Shown here: piece by piece, positions 48,045-54,498 of the stretch
Layout: each line of letters begins with the position of its first letter
Numbering within the stretch: the stretch's first letter is position 1
NCBI GenBank assembly: GCA_945937975.1
Contig: CAMEUD010000001.1
Span: 1 to 54,498, forward strand
Source of the DNA: an uncultured Clostridia bacterium
GTDB lineage: Bacteria; Bacillota; Clostridia; Christensenellales; UBA1242
Length of the DNA: 54,498 nucleotides
Direction of reading: 5' to 3'
Translations under genes and position numbers: made by a program
Notes under the pieces: generated by a model
Databases searched by the model: none
What the model was told of the DNA's origin: nothing
Seen by the model: the letters and a program-made list of their open reading frames with translations, nothing else

Positions 48045-49235
48045 ATGAAATACAACAATGATAGACCATTAAGAGTTTTTACAACTTTCTCAGGATATGA
48101 TAGCCAATGTTTGGCATTGAAAAAAGCTGGCATCCCATTTGAACTTGTTGGATGGAGTGAAATTGAAAAAAGGGCTATTGACGCACATAATATTCTTTTT
48201 CCTCAATATTCAGATAAAAACTATGGTGACATCTGTAAAATAGATTGGTCACAAGTACCTGATTTTGATTTCTTTACATATAGTTCTCCTTGTCAGTCAT
48301 TTTCAATTGCAGGCTTAAAACAAGGTGGTGAGGAAGGTTCTGGAACAAAATCATCATTATTATGGGAATGTAAGAAGGCGATAGAAATCAAAAGACCAAA
48401 ATACTTGATGTTAGAAAATGTAAAAAATTTGGTGTCTAATAAATTCAAACCAACATTTGACAAATGGGTTTCTTATTTGGATTCACTTGGTTATACATCA
48501 TATTGGAAAGTATTAAATGGTGCAGACTATGGAATTCCGCAAGCAAGAGAAAGAGTGTTCTTGGTTTCTATTTTGAATCCAGAAGGTGATTTTGAATTTC
48601 CAAGACCAATTAAGTTGCAGAAGTGTATGAATGACTTTTTACAGAAGCCAAGTGAAATTCCTGAAAAATGTTATGTTAGTCAAGTTTGTATAGATGAATA
48701 TGTCAATAGTAATCCACATTTATTACAATTTGCGGGTGAAACAAATGATGATGAAATCGTGACACGAACGATAAATTCTGACAAATATACGGATGTTGTT
48801 AAAATGGGTAAACAAACAGAATTCGTATCACAAGTTGTTAAATCATTTGATGAAGAAATAGAAGTTAATTTATTTGGTGAAAAAAATAAAAAAGTTGATG
48901 TTGGTATGTATAATCAAATTCTACAGATAGGTAATATCCGAACAGATAGAGAAACATTTCCTAATCCACAATCAACAAGAATATATTCACCTAAAGGTTG
49001 TGCACCCACATTTACATTAGTTTATGCACCACTCATTTTTGTTAAAGAGAATGGGGTGTATAAAGTACGAGAAATGACTGGAGTTGAAGAAATGAGATTA
49101 ATAGGGGTTGAATATGATGATGTTCAAAAACTTGTTGATATGGGATTGGATAATACGAAATTATGTAAATTGGCTGGTAATTCCATCGTCGTAGATGTTA
49201 TGTCATATTTTTATAAAGAATTAATAAATTATTAA
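48045..49235 (+). CDS. DNA cytosine-C5 methyltransferase, complete
   Basis: 396 residues with all motifs: I FTTFSGYDSQCLAL, IV YSSPCQSFSIAG (catalytic C83), VI LENVKNL (E124), VIII QARER (166-170). A target-recognition domain (~205-330, including YSPKGCAPTFTLVYAP) is followed by VREMTGVEEMRLIGVEY and KLAGNSIVVDVM of motifs IX-X. The N-terminal half is a close paralogue of the split catalytic half at 31226, so that gene probably arose by duplication and truncation or the reverse. It is followed after 12 nt by a PD-(D/E)XK protein, suggesting a restriction-modification arrangement. It modifies cytosine at an unknown target. Confidence 0.92.
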   Translation: MKYNNDRPLRVFTTFSGYDSQCLALKKAGIPFELVGWSEIEKRAIDAHNILFPQYSDKNYGDICKIDWSQVPDFDFFTYSSPCQSFSIAGLKQGGEEGSGTKSSLLWECKKAIEIKRPKYLMLENVKNLVSNKFKPTFDKWVSYLDSLGYTSYWKVLNGADYGIPQARERVFLVSILNPEGDFEFPRPIKLQKCMNDFLQKPSEIPEKCYVSQVCIDEYVNSNPHLLQFAGETNDDEIVTRTINSDKYTDVVKMGKQTEFVSQVVKSFDEEIEVNLFGEKNKKVDVGMYNQILQIGNIRTDRETFPNPQSTRIYSPKGCAPTFTLVYAPLIFVKENGVYKVREMTGVEEMRLIGVEYDDVQKLVDMGLDNTKLCKLAGNSIVVDVMSYFYKELINY

Positions 49236-49247
49236 AAATAATAAGTT

Positions 49248-50102
49248 ATGAATAATAAAAAACCATATTATGATGAATTAGGAAATAATATTTTATATGT
49301 ATATAATACTCGACTAAAACTTCTCAAAAGTTGGGGGTATGATACAGATAAGATTATTGAATATTTAAGAAATAAACAATATCCTTCATATATAGAAGGT
49401 GTTTTATTTAACACAACAAACAGTAAGGAATTATATGAGAACTACTATGACTCTTGGGTTGAGTATTACAATATATCAAGTACATTTAACCAATATCGTT
49501 TAAAAGACAGAACTCCGTATTGTACATCAAAAGATCTATTAATGGATGGTTTATTCACATCAATTATGATTGATTTTTATAATAAAAAACATCCAGATAA
49601 ACCATTAATCATCAATGAACAAGATATGAATTTGGAATTAGTTACAAATGCATCACTTGCACCAGATTTCACACTTATGGATGGTAGGGTATATCTTGAA
49701 ATGAAAATCTGTAGTAATGGTGTAGATAGAGATGAAAAAAACAGAAATACATTTCAGTCTACATCTATCACTATTAGGGGTGAGGACGTAGAACGCATGT
49801 ATAAAAGATATGGTATTTATCAAGATAGACCCTTTTATTATTTGTTTATAAACCATACAGATAAACAATTAGTAGTTATTAAATATAATAAATTTAAAAA
49901 TAGTCATAATGGTCCTAATGGACAAAATGATGGTTCGATATATGCGAATCCAAAAATATTTAAACCTATTAAATCTCCAAATGGTGAAGTTGTAAATTAT
50001 GAAGAGATTGGTACACATTTACATTCATTTAATACACTAGATGAATTTATAGATGCTTTATATAAAGAAATAAATTATATATATAGATATGAAAATCGTT
50101 AA
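49248..50102 (+). CDS. PD-(D/E)XK protein, candidate restriction endonuclease
   Basis: 284 residues. A nuclease core is visible at ~135-155: NASLAPDFTLMDGRVYLEMKIC, whose PD-x10-LEMK pattern fits PD-(D/E)XK (Asp, then Glu-x-Lys). It is followed by a helix-rich segment (ITIRGEDVERMYKRYGIYQD) and a beta strand PFYYLFINH. The N-terminal ~110 residues are helical with many aromatic residues. No zinc finger, KYG repeats or homing-enzyme module is present, so it is unlike the four homing endonucleases. Its position 12 nt behind a complete C5 methyltransferase under the same promoter is the classic order of a type II restriction-modification pair. The stop overlaps dUTPase by 14 nt. Restriction activity is inference. 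Confidence 0.68.
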   Translation: MNNKKPYYDELGNNILYVYNTRLKLLKSWGYDTDKIIEYLRNKQYPSYIEGVLFNTTNSKELYENYYDSWVEYYNISSTFNQYRLKDRTPYCTSKDLLMDGLFTSIMIDFYNKKHPDKPLIINEQDMNLELVTNASLAPDFTLMDGRVYLEMKICSNGVDRDEKNRNTFQSTSITIRGEDVERMYKRYGIYQDRPFYYLFINHTDKQLVVIKYNKFKNSHNGPNGQNDGSIYANPKIFKPIKSPNGEVVNYEEIGTHLHSFNTLDEFIDALYKEINYIYRYENR

Positions 50103-50583
50103 TATTAAATTTAAGAAACTTGATGAAAATGCTGTAATTCCTTCATATGCACATTATGGTGATGTTGGAATGGATATGACTGCAATTGACTTGGAATATG
50201 ATGTAGAACATGATTGTTATATTTACCATACGGGTATCGCTATGGAATCCGATTATGGTTTTGGAGCATTCTTGTTCCCAAGAAGTTCAAATTGTAAGAC
50301 AGAAGCATATCTCACTAATCATGTGGGTATTGGGGATTCAGCAATTTATAGAGGTGAAATCCAATTCCGTTTTAAAAACCGTAATCCTTATAGGAAGTCT
50401 TTTTGGGAGTGGATTACAAGAAAAGTGAATGTTAAGAGAGCATTGAAATTTGCACCATATGAAGTTGGTGATAGAGTTGGTCAAATGGTTGTCCTTCCTT
50501 ATCCTATGGTTGAGAGTAAAGTAGTTGATGAACTCTCTGATTCTGTAAGAGGTTCTGGTGGTTTTGGGAGTACTGGTAAATAA
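50089..50583 (+). CDS. dut: dUTP pyrophosphatase (trimeric dUTPase)
   Basis: 164 residues. Motifs of trimeric dUTPases in order: GDVGMDM (I), FPRSSN (III-like, SS), IGDSAIYRGEIQFRF (IV-like with Y-R-G-E-I), DRVGQMVV, and a C-terminal RGSGGFGSTGK (motif V, the P-loop-like arm). It hydrolyses dUTP to dUMP, keeping uracil out of DNA and supplying dUMP to ThyX (37014). A ~25-residue insertion (NPYRKSFWEWITRKVNVKRA) between motifs IV and the GQ block is longer than usual. It overlaps the upstream gene by 14 nt, so is co-transcribed with the methyltransferase/nuclease pair. Assignment is firm. Confidence 0.93.
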   Translation: MKIVNIKFKKLDENAVIPSYAHYGDVGMDMTAIDLEYDVEHDCYIYHTGIAMESDYGFGAFLFPRSSNCKTEAYLTNHVGIGDSAIYRGEIQFRFKNRNPYRKSFWEWITRKVNVKRALKFAPYEVGDRVGQMVVLPYPMVESKVVDELSDSVRGSGGFGSTGK

Positions 50584-50586
50584 TAC

Positions 50587-50615
50587 AAAGAGAGTGTTTT
50601 TTACTCTCTTTTTTT
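50587..50615 (+). terminator. Rho-independent terminator merged with promoter
   Basis: AAAGAGAGT / ACTCTCTTT stem, GTTTTTT loop, T-tract running into the next promoter word. Confidence 0.9.
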
Positions 50616-50625
50616 GTTATTTTTA
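50613..50625 (+). promoter_or_regulatory. Early-type promoter word before Dam-type gene
   Basis: TTTGTTATTTTTA, 21 nt before the ATG at 50647. A minimal ATG-TAA ORF lies between (50640). Confidence 0.6.
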
Positions 50626-50646
50626 TAATAAATAATTATATGTAAA

Positions 50647-51753
50647 ATGAAACCATTATTTAAATATCCAGGCGGAAAATTTAATGAATATAATAATATT
50701 AAAAGATTTTTTCCAAAAATGATTGAAAACTATTTTGAACCATTTTTTGGAGCAGGTGGAGTATTTTTCAATTTAGTTAATGAACATAATATATTGGGTA
50801 ATACATATATAAATGATTATTCTGATAGTTTAATTGACTTCTATAAATCTGTGAAATCACAGGATTTTATTAATGAATTAGAGAAACTATATAATGCATG
50901 GGAGTATATTAAAGATTTTTCAGAAGAGTTTTTTAATATGTATGGTATGAAATTTGCAGAAATGTTATGTAATCATAACAAAGAACAATTTATAGATGAT
51001 GATATTTTTATCTATATTAAAAATAAAATAAATGTGTGTGATTATGATTTTCATGGATTTTCATTGATTGATAAAATTGTATTGTCAATCAATGATAAAT
51101 ATAAAAGATTTTCTAAAAAAGAATTAAAGTTTGATATTGAAGATACTGTATATAATTGTATAACAACAAGTATATGTCAAGCATTTTATTTTACAATAAG
51201 AGATATGTATAATGATTGGAATAATCATAATAATAAGCTCAAATATACTATATATGAAAGGAGTTCTCATTGGTTATTTATACGTGAATTCTGCTTTGGA
51301 TCTATGTTTAGATATAATTCTTCTGGTGATTTTAATGTACCATATGGAGGATTTGGATATAATTCTAAATGTTTTAAATGTAAAATAAACGCAATATCAA
51401 ATATTGATGTGAGAAATATCTTTAATCAAATAAGTATTGAGTGTTTAGATTTTGAAGATTTTATAAGTAATCATACATATGGAAATGATGATTTTATGTT
51501 TTTAGATCCACCATATGATTCTACATTTACAGATTATGATAAAAATAGTTTTACAAAAGATGATCATAAGAGATTAATGGAATGTCTTAAAAAATGTAAA
51601 TGTAAATGGTTAATGGCAATAGGTAAAACAGATTACATAATGGATTTATATAAGGATTTTAATATAATTGAATATGATAAAACATATATGTATCAAGCAA
51701 GAGGTAATTATGATAATAAACACACAAAACACATTATTGTAACAAATTATTAA
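50647..51753 (+). CDS. DNA N6-adenine methyltransferase (D12/Dam class)
   Basis: 368 residues, larger than T4 Dam (259). It has the N-terminal FKYPGGKF and AdoMet-binding EPFFGAGGVFFNL (residues 31-43), then ND-Y-like TYINDYSDSLIDFY, and catalytic DPPY (D287-Y290) within FMFLDPPYDSTF. The C-terminal TYMYQARGNYDNKHTKHIIV is the typical R-x-x-K/E end. An insertion of ~100 residues between motifs I and IV (helical, Lys/Asp-rich) probably forms an enlarged target-recognition domain. It is monocistronic between two terminators. Probable role is modification of phage DNA against restriction. Target sequence unknown. Confidence 0.9.
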   Translation: MKPLFKYPGGKFNEYNNIKRFFPKMIENYFEPFFGAGGVFFNLVNEHNILGNTYINDYSDSLIDFYKSVKSQDFINELEKLYNAWEYIKDFSEEFFNMYGMKFAEMLCNHNKEQFIDDDIFIYIKNKINVCDYDFHGFSLIDKIVLSINDKYKRFSKKELKFDIEDTVYNCITTSICQAFYFTIRDMYNDWNNHNNKLKYTIYERSSHWLFIREFCFGSMFRYNSSGDFNVPYGGFGYNSKCFKCKINAISNIDVRNIFNQISIECLDFEDFISNHTYGNDDFMFLDPPYDSTFTDYDKNSFTKDDHKRLMECLKKCKCKWLMAIGKTDYIMDLYKDFNIIEYDKTYMYQARGNYDNKHTKHIIVTNY

Positions 51754-51757
51754 TATC

Positions 51758-51781
51758 AGGAAGGGATTTTCCTTCCTTTTT
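51758..51781 (+). terminator. Rho-independent terminator
   Basis: GGAAGG / CCTTCC stem, GATTTT loop, T5 tract. Confidence 0.88.
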
Positions 51782-51822
51782 CATTCCATCATATCTCAAG
51801 TATTATCATATCACTCTTTTTT

Positions 51823-51835
51823 TTTGTTATTTTTA
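51823..51835 (+). promoter_or_regulatory. Early-type promoter word
   Basis: TTTGTTATTTTTA within a T-rich run, immediately before the host-like promoter of the zinc-finger gene; it is 55 nt before the ATG at 51891. Confidence 0.45.
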
Positions 51836-51836
51836 T

Positions 51837-51867
51837 TTTGTTATGTCAAATATTTTTTGTATATTTG
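51837..51867 (+). promoter_or_regulatory. Bacteroidetes-type housekeeping promoter (TTTG-19-TATATTTG)
   Basis: TTTG (51837-51840) and TATATTTG (51860-51867) are separated by 19 nt. This matches the Bacteroidetes -33 TTTG and -7 TAnnTTTG consensus exactly, with 23 nt to the ATG at 51891. It suggests transcription by unmodified host RNA polymerase, and a Bacteroidetes host. Confidence 0.65.
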
Positions 51868-51890
51868 CAGTGTAATTAAAAAAAGATAAA

Positions 51891-52316
51891 ATGAAACTAT
51901 ACGAAAAGAAAGTATATGAATGTGAACATTGTGGGAGGATAAGTAAGTCCGCTGGTGCAATGACACTTCATGAAAGGAGATGTAGGAAGAACCCAAATAT
52001 AAGACCATTGTGTTGGAAATGTAAACATTATCATACTGAATACAATGGTCTTGAACCAGCAACAGAATTGATTGAATGGTTAGATGGTTATGGATATGAT
52101 GGTCGTGAATTTAACGGTTCTTGTAAATTAAATGTGGTTATATGTTCTTGTGATAAAAAGAAGATGTTTAATCATATTGGTATTAAAAATGAACAACTTA
52201 AAGAAGAACTTTTAGAAAGAGATTGGAAATGTTCCCCTACAGAATCAGAAGGTTGTGAACATTTTAAAGATTTCAGTGAAGAATCTATGATTAAGGAAAA
52301 ATTGTTATCTTATTAA
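51891..52316 (+). CDS. Zinc-finger protein, possible immediate-early factor
   Basis: 141 residues. The N-terminus has a C2HC-like finger, YECEHCGRISKSAGAMTLHE with a Cys following, and a second pair CWKCKHYH. Later cysteines include NGSCKLNVVICSCDKKK and CSPTESEGCEHF, so several metal sites are likely. It is mostly basic and small. It is the only gene in the window preceded by a perfect host-type promoter, which suggests very early expression. It may bind DNA or host polymerase; function is not recognised. It is followed at 23 nt by the clamp-loader gene. Confidence 0.7.
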   Translation: MKLYEKKVYECEHCGRISKSAGAMTLHERRCRKNPNIRPLCWKCKHYHTEYNGLEPATELIEWLDGYGYDGREFNGSCKLNVVICSCDKKKMFNHIGIKNEQLKEELLERDWKCSPTESEGCEHFKDFSEESMIKEKLLSY

Positions 52317-52338
52317 AGATATTAAAATGTAATTATAT

Positions 52339-53304
52339 ATGTCAGTAAAAAATTTAGACACAATATTGTGGACAGAAAAATATCGTCCCAATACTTTAGA
52401 TGGGTGTATTTTACCAAAGAGAATTAAGACAATGCTTGAAGATGGTGTTAAGATGAATATGTTATTTTATGGTACCGCTGGTATTGGTAAAACTACTACA
52501 GCGAAAGCACTATGTCATCAATTTGGTCACAATACACTTTATATTAATGGTTCAACAGAAAACTCTATTGATACTATTAGAACAAAGATTACAGATTTCG
52601 CACTGAATCAATCAATTCTTCATTATGACAATCCAATAAAAATTGTTTTGATTGATGAGTGTGATGGGTTTAGTCAACAAGCGTGGCAAGGTATGAGGGC
52701 AACAGTGGAACAATATGCCGCAAATACAAGATTCATTTTAACTGCAAATTATGAAAACAAGATACCAGATCCTATTAAGTCTCGTTTCCAGATGATTGAT
52801 TTTAATTTCACATCAGAAGAAACAAATGAGATTAAGAAGGGTCAGATACTTCGAGTTATTGACATTTGCAAGTCTGAAGGTATGACAATTGATAAAATGG
52901 CAGCGGTAAAAATGATTCAAAATTATTACCCTGATATGCGTTCAATCGTTAATCATCTACAGAAATATTATCTTGAAGGTAAGACCAATTTAACAGAATC
53001 TGATATCAAAGATTCAACCAGTGAATTTGCTGAACTGTATGATATGATCATCACAAAAGACAATCCTCTTGAAAACTACAAATTTGTAATGAAGAACTAT
53101 TCAAATTGTGTTGATGAGGTTGTCGCATCACTTGGTAACCCATTTATGGAATATATTATGAAGTCCAAACCTAATCTTATAGGTAAACTTCCGATTATTG
53201 CGGTACTTAATGCCAAATATCAAATGAATTTAAAAAATTGTATTGATCCAGTTATTGTTGCACTGGCGAACATTTATGAATTACAAATGGAAATTCAGAA
53301 ATAA
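52339..53304 (+). CDS. 44: Sliding-clamp loader large subunit (T4 gp44-like AAA+)
   Basis: 321 residues, matching T4 gp44 (319). It is the ATPase that opens and loads the sliding clamp onto primed DNA. Motifs: LWTEKYRPNTLDG at the N-terminus, Walker A YGTAGIGKTTTAKAL (K51, T52), Walker B VLIDECDGF (D106, E107), sensor 1 FILTANYENK, and the arginine-finger SRF (148-150). The lid domain and C-terminal collar follow. A minimal ATG-TAA ORF lies 6 nt upstream. The gp62 partner is not seen here and may lie outside the window. Assignment is firm. Confidence 0.95.
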   Translation: MSVKNLDTILWTEKYRPNTLDGCILPKRIKTMLEDGVKMNMLFYGTAGIGKTTTAKALCHQFGHNTLYINGSTENSIDTIRTKITDFALNQSILHYDNPIKIVLIDECDGFSQQAWQGMRATVEQYAANTRFILTANYENKIPDPIKSRFQMIDFNFTSEETNEIKKGQILRVIDICKSEGMTIDKMAAVKMIQNYYPDMRSIVNHLQKYYLEGKTNLTESDIKDSTSEFAELYDMIITKDNPLENYKFVMKNYSNCVDEVVASLGNPFMEYIMKSKPNLIGKLPIIAVLNAKYQMNLKNCIDPVIVALANIYELQMEIQK

Positions 53305-53314
53305 TATAAAACAA

Positions 53315-53337
53315 GAGTTTTATTACATACTCTTTTG
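53315..53337 (+). terminator. Weak hairpin terminator merged with promoter
   Basis: AAGAGT and ACTCTT arms around a TTTATTACAT-like loop, T-rich tail shared with the next promoter word. Confidence 0.55.
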
Positions 53338-53346
53338 TTATATTTA
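53334..53346 (+). promoter_or_regulatory. Early-type promoter word
   Basis: TTTGTTATATTTA, 23 nt before the ATG at 53370. Confidence 0.6.
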
Positions 53347-53369
53347 ATTCAGAATTATTAATATATAAT

Positions 53370-54498
53370 ATGGGGAAAATCTATAAAGACATTGTTGAAA
53401 ACAATTCATCAACAGATATTCAAGATTTGATTGATTCTTTGAATAAAGTGACTTATATTTTTAGTGGTAGAGATGATATTTTATTTAGAGATAATGAAAT
53501 TGACAGAATCTATAACATTATGCACAAAAATGGATATAGGTCTGTATTATTAGTTGGTGATAAGGGATGTGGTAAAGTTTCAATAATTGAAGGTTATATA
53601 CAACGACTCACGAAAGAGTTAAGTAATGAAATTGTTATGACTGTTGATTATGATGAAATTTTAAAAACAATTTCTGGAACAAATGAATTTACAAAAATAA
53701 TTGGTGACATAATTTATGCTGCTGAACAAACTGATTATAATATTATTCTAAATATTAATAATTTGGGTCATTTATTGAATCAGAATTGTTATGGTAATGG
53801 TGGATACTTATTGTTTAACAATATTACAAAAGCGATTAAAGATTCTAACATTCGTGTTATCGCCACGACTACAAATGATGAATATAAACAAATTGAAGAA
53901 AATTTTCAATATCTTTTAGATAATTTCACTACAATTAAATTAACAGAACTCACACAAGAACAAAGTGCGGAGATTCTAAAAAATGAAATTGATGATTACG
54001 GAGAACATTTTAATTTAAAATTACCTGAAGGGATTGAAAATATCATTTGTAAATGTGCAGATAAATACATTAAAGATAAACCATTTCCACTAAAGGGTGA
54101 ATTATTATTAGATGAAGTTTGTGCATCAATTAGTAGTAAAAAATCAGTAAATACAAAAATTCAAAATTTAAATGCAAAAATTAATGAATTAAAATTGGAT
54201 TTGGCTGAATCTTTACAGAATAATAATTATGTTCAATGTGAAGAAATCAATAAAAAAATTGAAAAATTAAATAAATCAATTGATAAGTATCAATCAAAAC
54301 AAGAAATAATCAATGTAAGTGAACATGATATTCTTGAGGCCATCGGAAGTATTGTTGGTGTTAAAATGTCTAAACTATCTAAAAATCAAACAGAATTTTT
54401 AAAAGAGATGCCTATTGAACTCAAGAATAATGTTATTGGTCAAGATGAGACTATTGATATTATTGTGAAAAATATCCGTAGAAATCAACTTGGTTTGA
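53370..54498 (+). CDS. Clp-type (ClpA/ClpB-like) AAA+ protein, 3' partial, degenerate D1
   Basis: 376 residues are visible, then the window ends mid-gene (no stop in frame). The D1-like domain has a Walker A VGDKGCGKVSIIEGYIQRL (Thr replaced by Val) and a Walker B position NIILNINNLGHLL, where the usual Asp-Glu is Asn-Asn. Sensor-like IATTTNDEYKQIEENF and the lid region (KLTELTQEQSAEILKNEIDDY; ELLLDEVCASI) follow the ClpB order. A coiled coil (~265-315) occupies the middle-domain position. The D2 entry is recognisable in ILEAIGSIVGVKMSKLSKNQ and NNVIGQDETIDIIVKNIRR. It is probably an unfoldase or disaggregase with an inactive first ring. D2 integrity cannot be judged. Confidence 0.8.
   Translation, partial: MGKIYKDIVENNSSTDIQDLIDSLNKVTYIFSGRDDILFRDNEIDRIYNIMHKNGYRSVLLVGDKGCGKVSIIEGYIQRLTKELSNEIVMTVDYDEILKTISGTNEFTKIIGDIIYAAEQTDYNIILNINNLGHLLNQNCYGNGGYLLFNNITKAIKDSNIRVIATTTNDEYKQIEENFQYLLDNFTTIKLTELTQEQSAEILKNEIDDYGEHFNLKLPEGIENIICKCADKYIKDKPFPLKGELLLDEVCASISSKKSVNTKIQNLNAKINELKLDLAESLQNNNYVQCEEINKKIEKLNKSIDKYQSKQEIINVSEHDILEAIGSIVGVKMSKLSKNQTEFLKEMPIELKNNVIGQDETIDIIVKNIRRNQLGL

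Noticed and set aside
1..54498. Alternative genetic code with TAG reassigned, as in some gut jumbo phages
   Set aside because: Genes are open without needing TAG readthrough, and some intact genes (e.g. ending at 20518, 32391 and 38993) end in TAG at sensible places.
1..54498. tRNA genes in intergenic gaps
   Set aside because: Gaps are nearly all under 120 nt and filled by hairpin terminators and promoter words; no cloverleaf with a GTTCRA-type T-arm was seen.

Overview
The window is a piece of a large, AT-rich, T4-like contractile-tailed phage genome. The T4 core is clear: tail sheath (gp18-like, 5' end outside the window), portal (gp20), prohead protease fused to a scaffold (gp21+gp22), major capsid protein (gp23), topoisomerase II large and medium subunits (gp39/60 and gp52), clamp-loader ATPase (gp44) and a collar-domain short tail fibre (gp12-like). 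A Bacteroidetes host is inferred, not proven. Shine-Dalgarno sequences are essentially absent. A perfect TTTG-19 nt-TATATTTG promoter of the Bacteroidetes housekeeping type lies before the zinc-finger gene at 51891. The DnaQ-like exonuclease has a Bacteroidetes-style C-terminal extension, and a giant tail protein ends in a BACON/Big-like domain.

Layout. 1-18.4 kb is the plus-strand virion module: sheath, two small proteins, a 1974-residue tail protein, portal, protease-scaffold, a membrane/coiled-coil protein and capsid. It is invaded by free-standing homing endonucleases after the sheath and portal genes, and by two in tandem after the capsid gene (to 20.5 kb). 20.6-21.3 kb holds an exonuclease. 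21.4-27.5 kb is mostly minus-strand late genes: a trimeric-fibre-like protein, a Gly/Tyr-rich adhesin-like protein, a charged protein and a HExxH...DEGLA metallopeptidase. 27.5-32.4 kb holds a phosphoesterase, a nucleoside-phosphorylase-like protein and a striking cluster of cytosine-C5 methyltransferase parts. 32.5-35.8 kb is topoisomerase II. 35.8-39.4 kb holds a phosphoribosyltransferase-like protein, ThyX and small proteins. 39.4-46.7 kb holds a 1781-residue virion protein and the short fibre. 46.7-54.5 kb holds a DUF932 protein, an ASCH protein, a C5 methyltransferase next to a PD-(D/E)XK protein (candidate restriction-modification pair), dUTPase, a Dam-type methylase, a zinc-finger protein, the clamp loader and a Clp-type AAA+ protein cut by the window end.

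Regulation. Two promoter-like words partition the genes. TTTGTTATWTTTA precedes replication, nucleotide, methylation and homing-endonuclease genes. CATAAATAW, close to the T4 late TATAAATA box, precedes virion genes on both strands. Many boundaries are compact cassettes in which the U-tract of a hairpin terminator runs straight into one of these words. In five or six genes the first word ends only 4-5 nt before the ATG, predicting leaderless or nearly leaderless mRNAs.

Most interesting points: (i) an 'exploded' C5 methyltransferase, with one catalytic half surrounded by up to five detached target-recognition/C-terminal modules; (ii) N-termini resembling the T4 capsid-targeting sequence on several unrelated late proteins, including a metallopeptidase and a phosphoribosyltransferase, suggesting packaged and injected effectors; (iii) a phage-borne methylase/nuclease pair; (iv) the two-class promoter and terminator-promoter architecture. 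No tRNA, CRISPR array, insertion sequence or origin was recognised. The only gene-poor stretch over 300 nt in a simple ORF view (31964-32473) holds two 58-codon ORFs.
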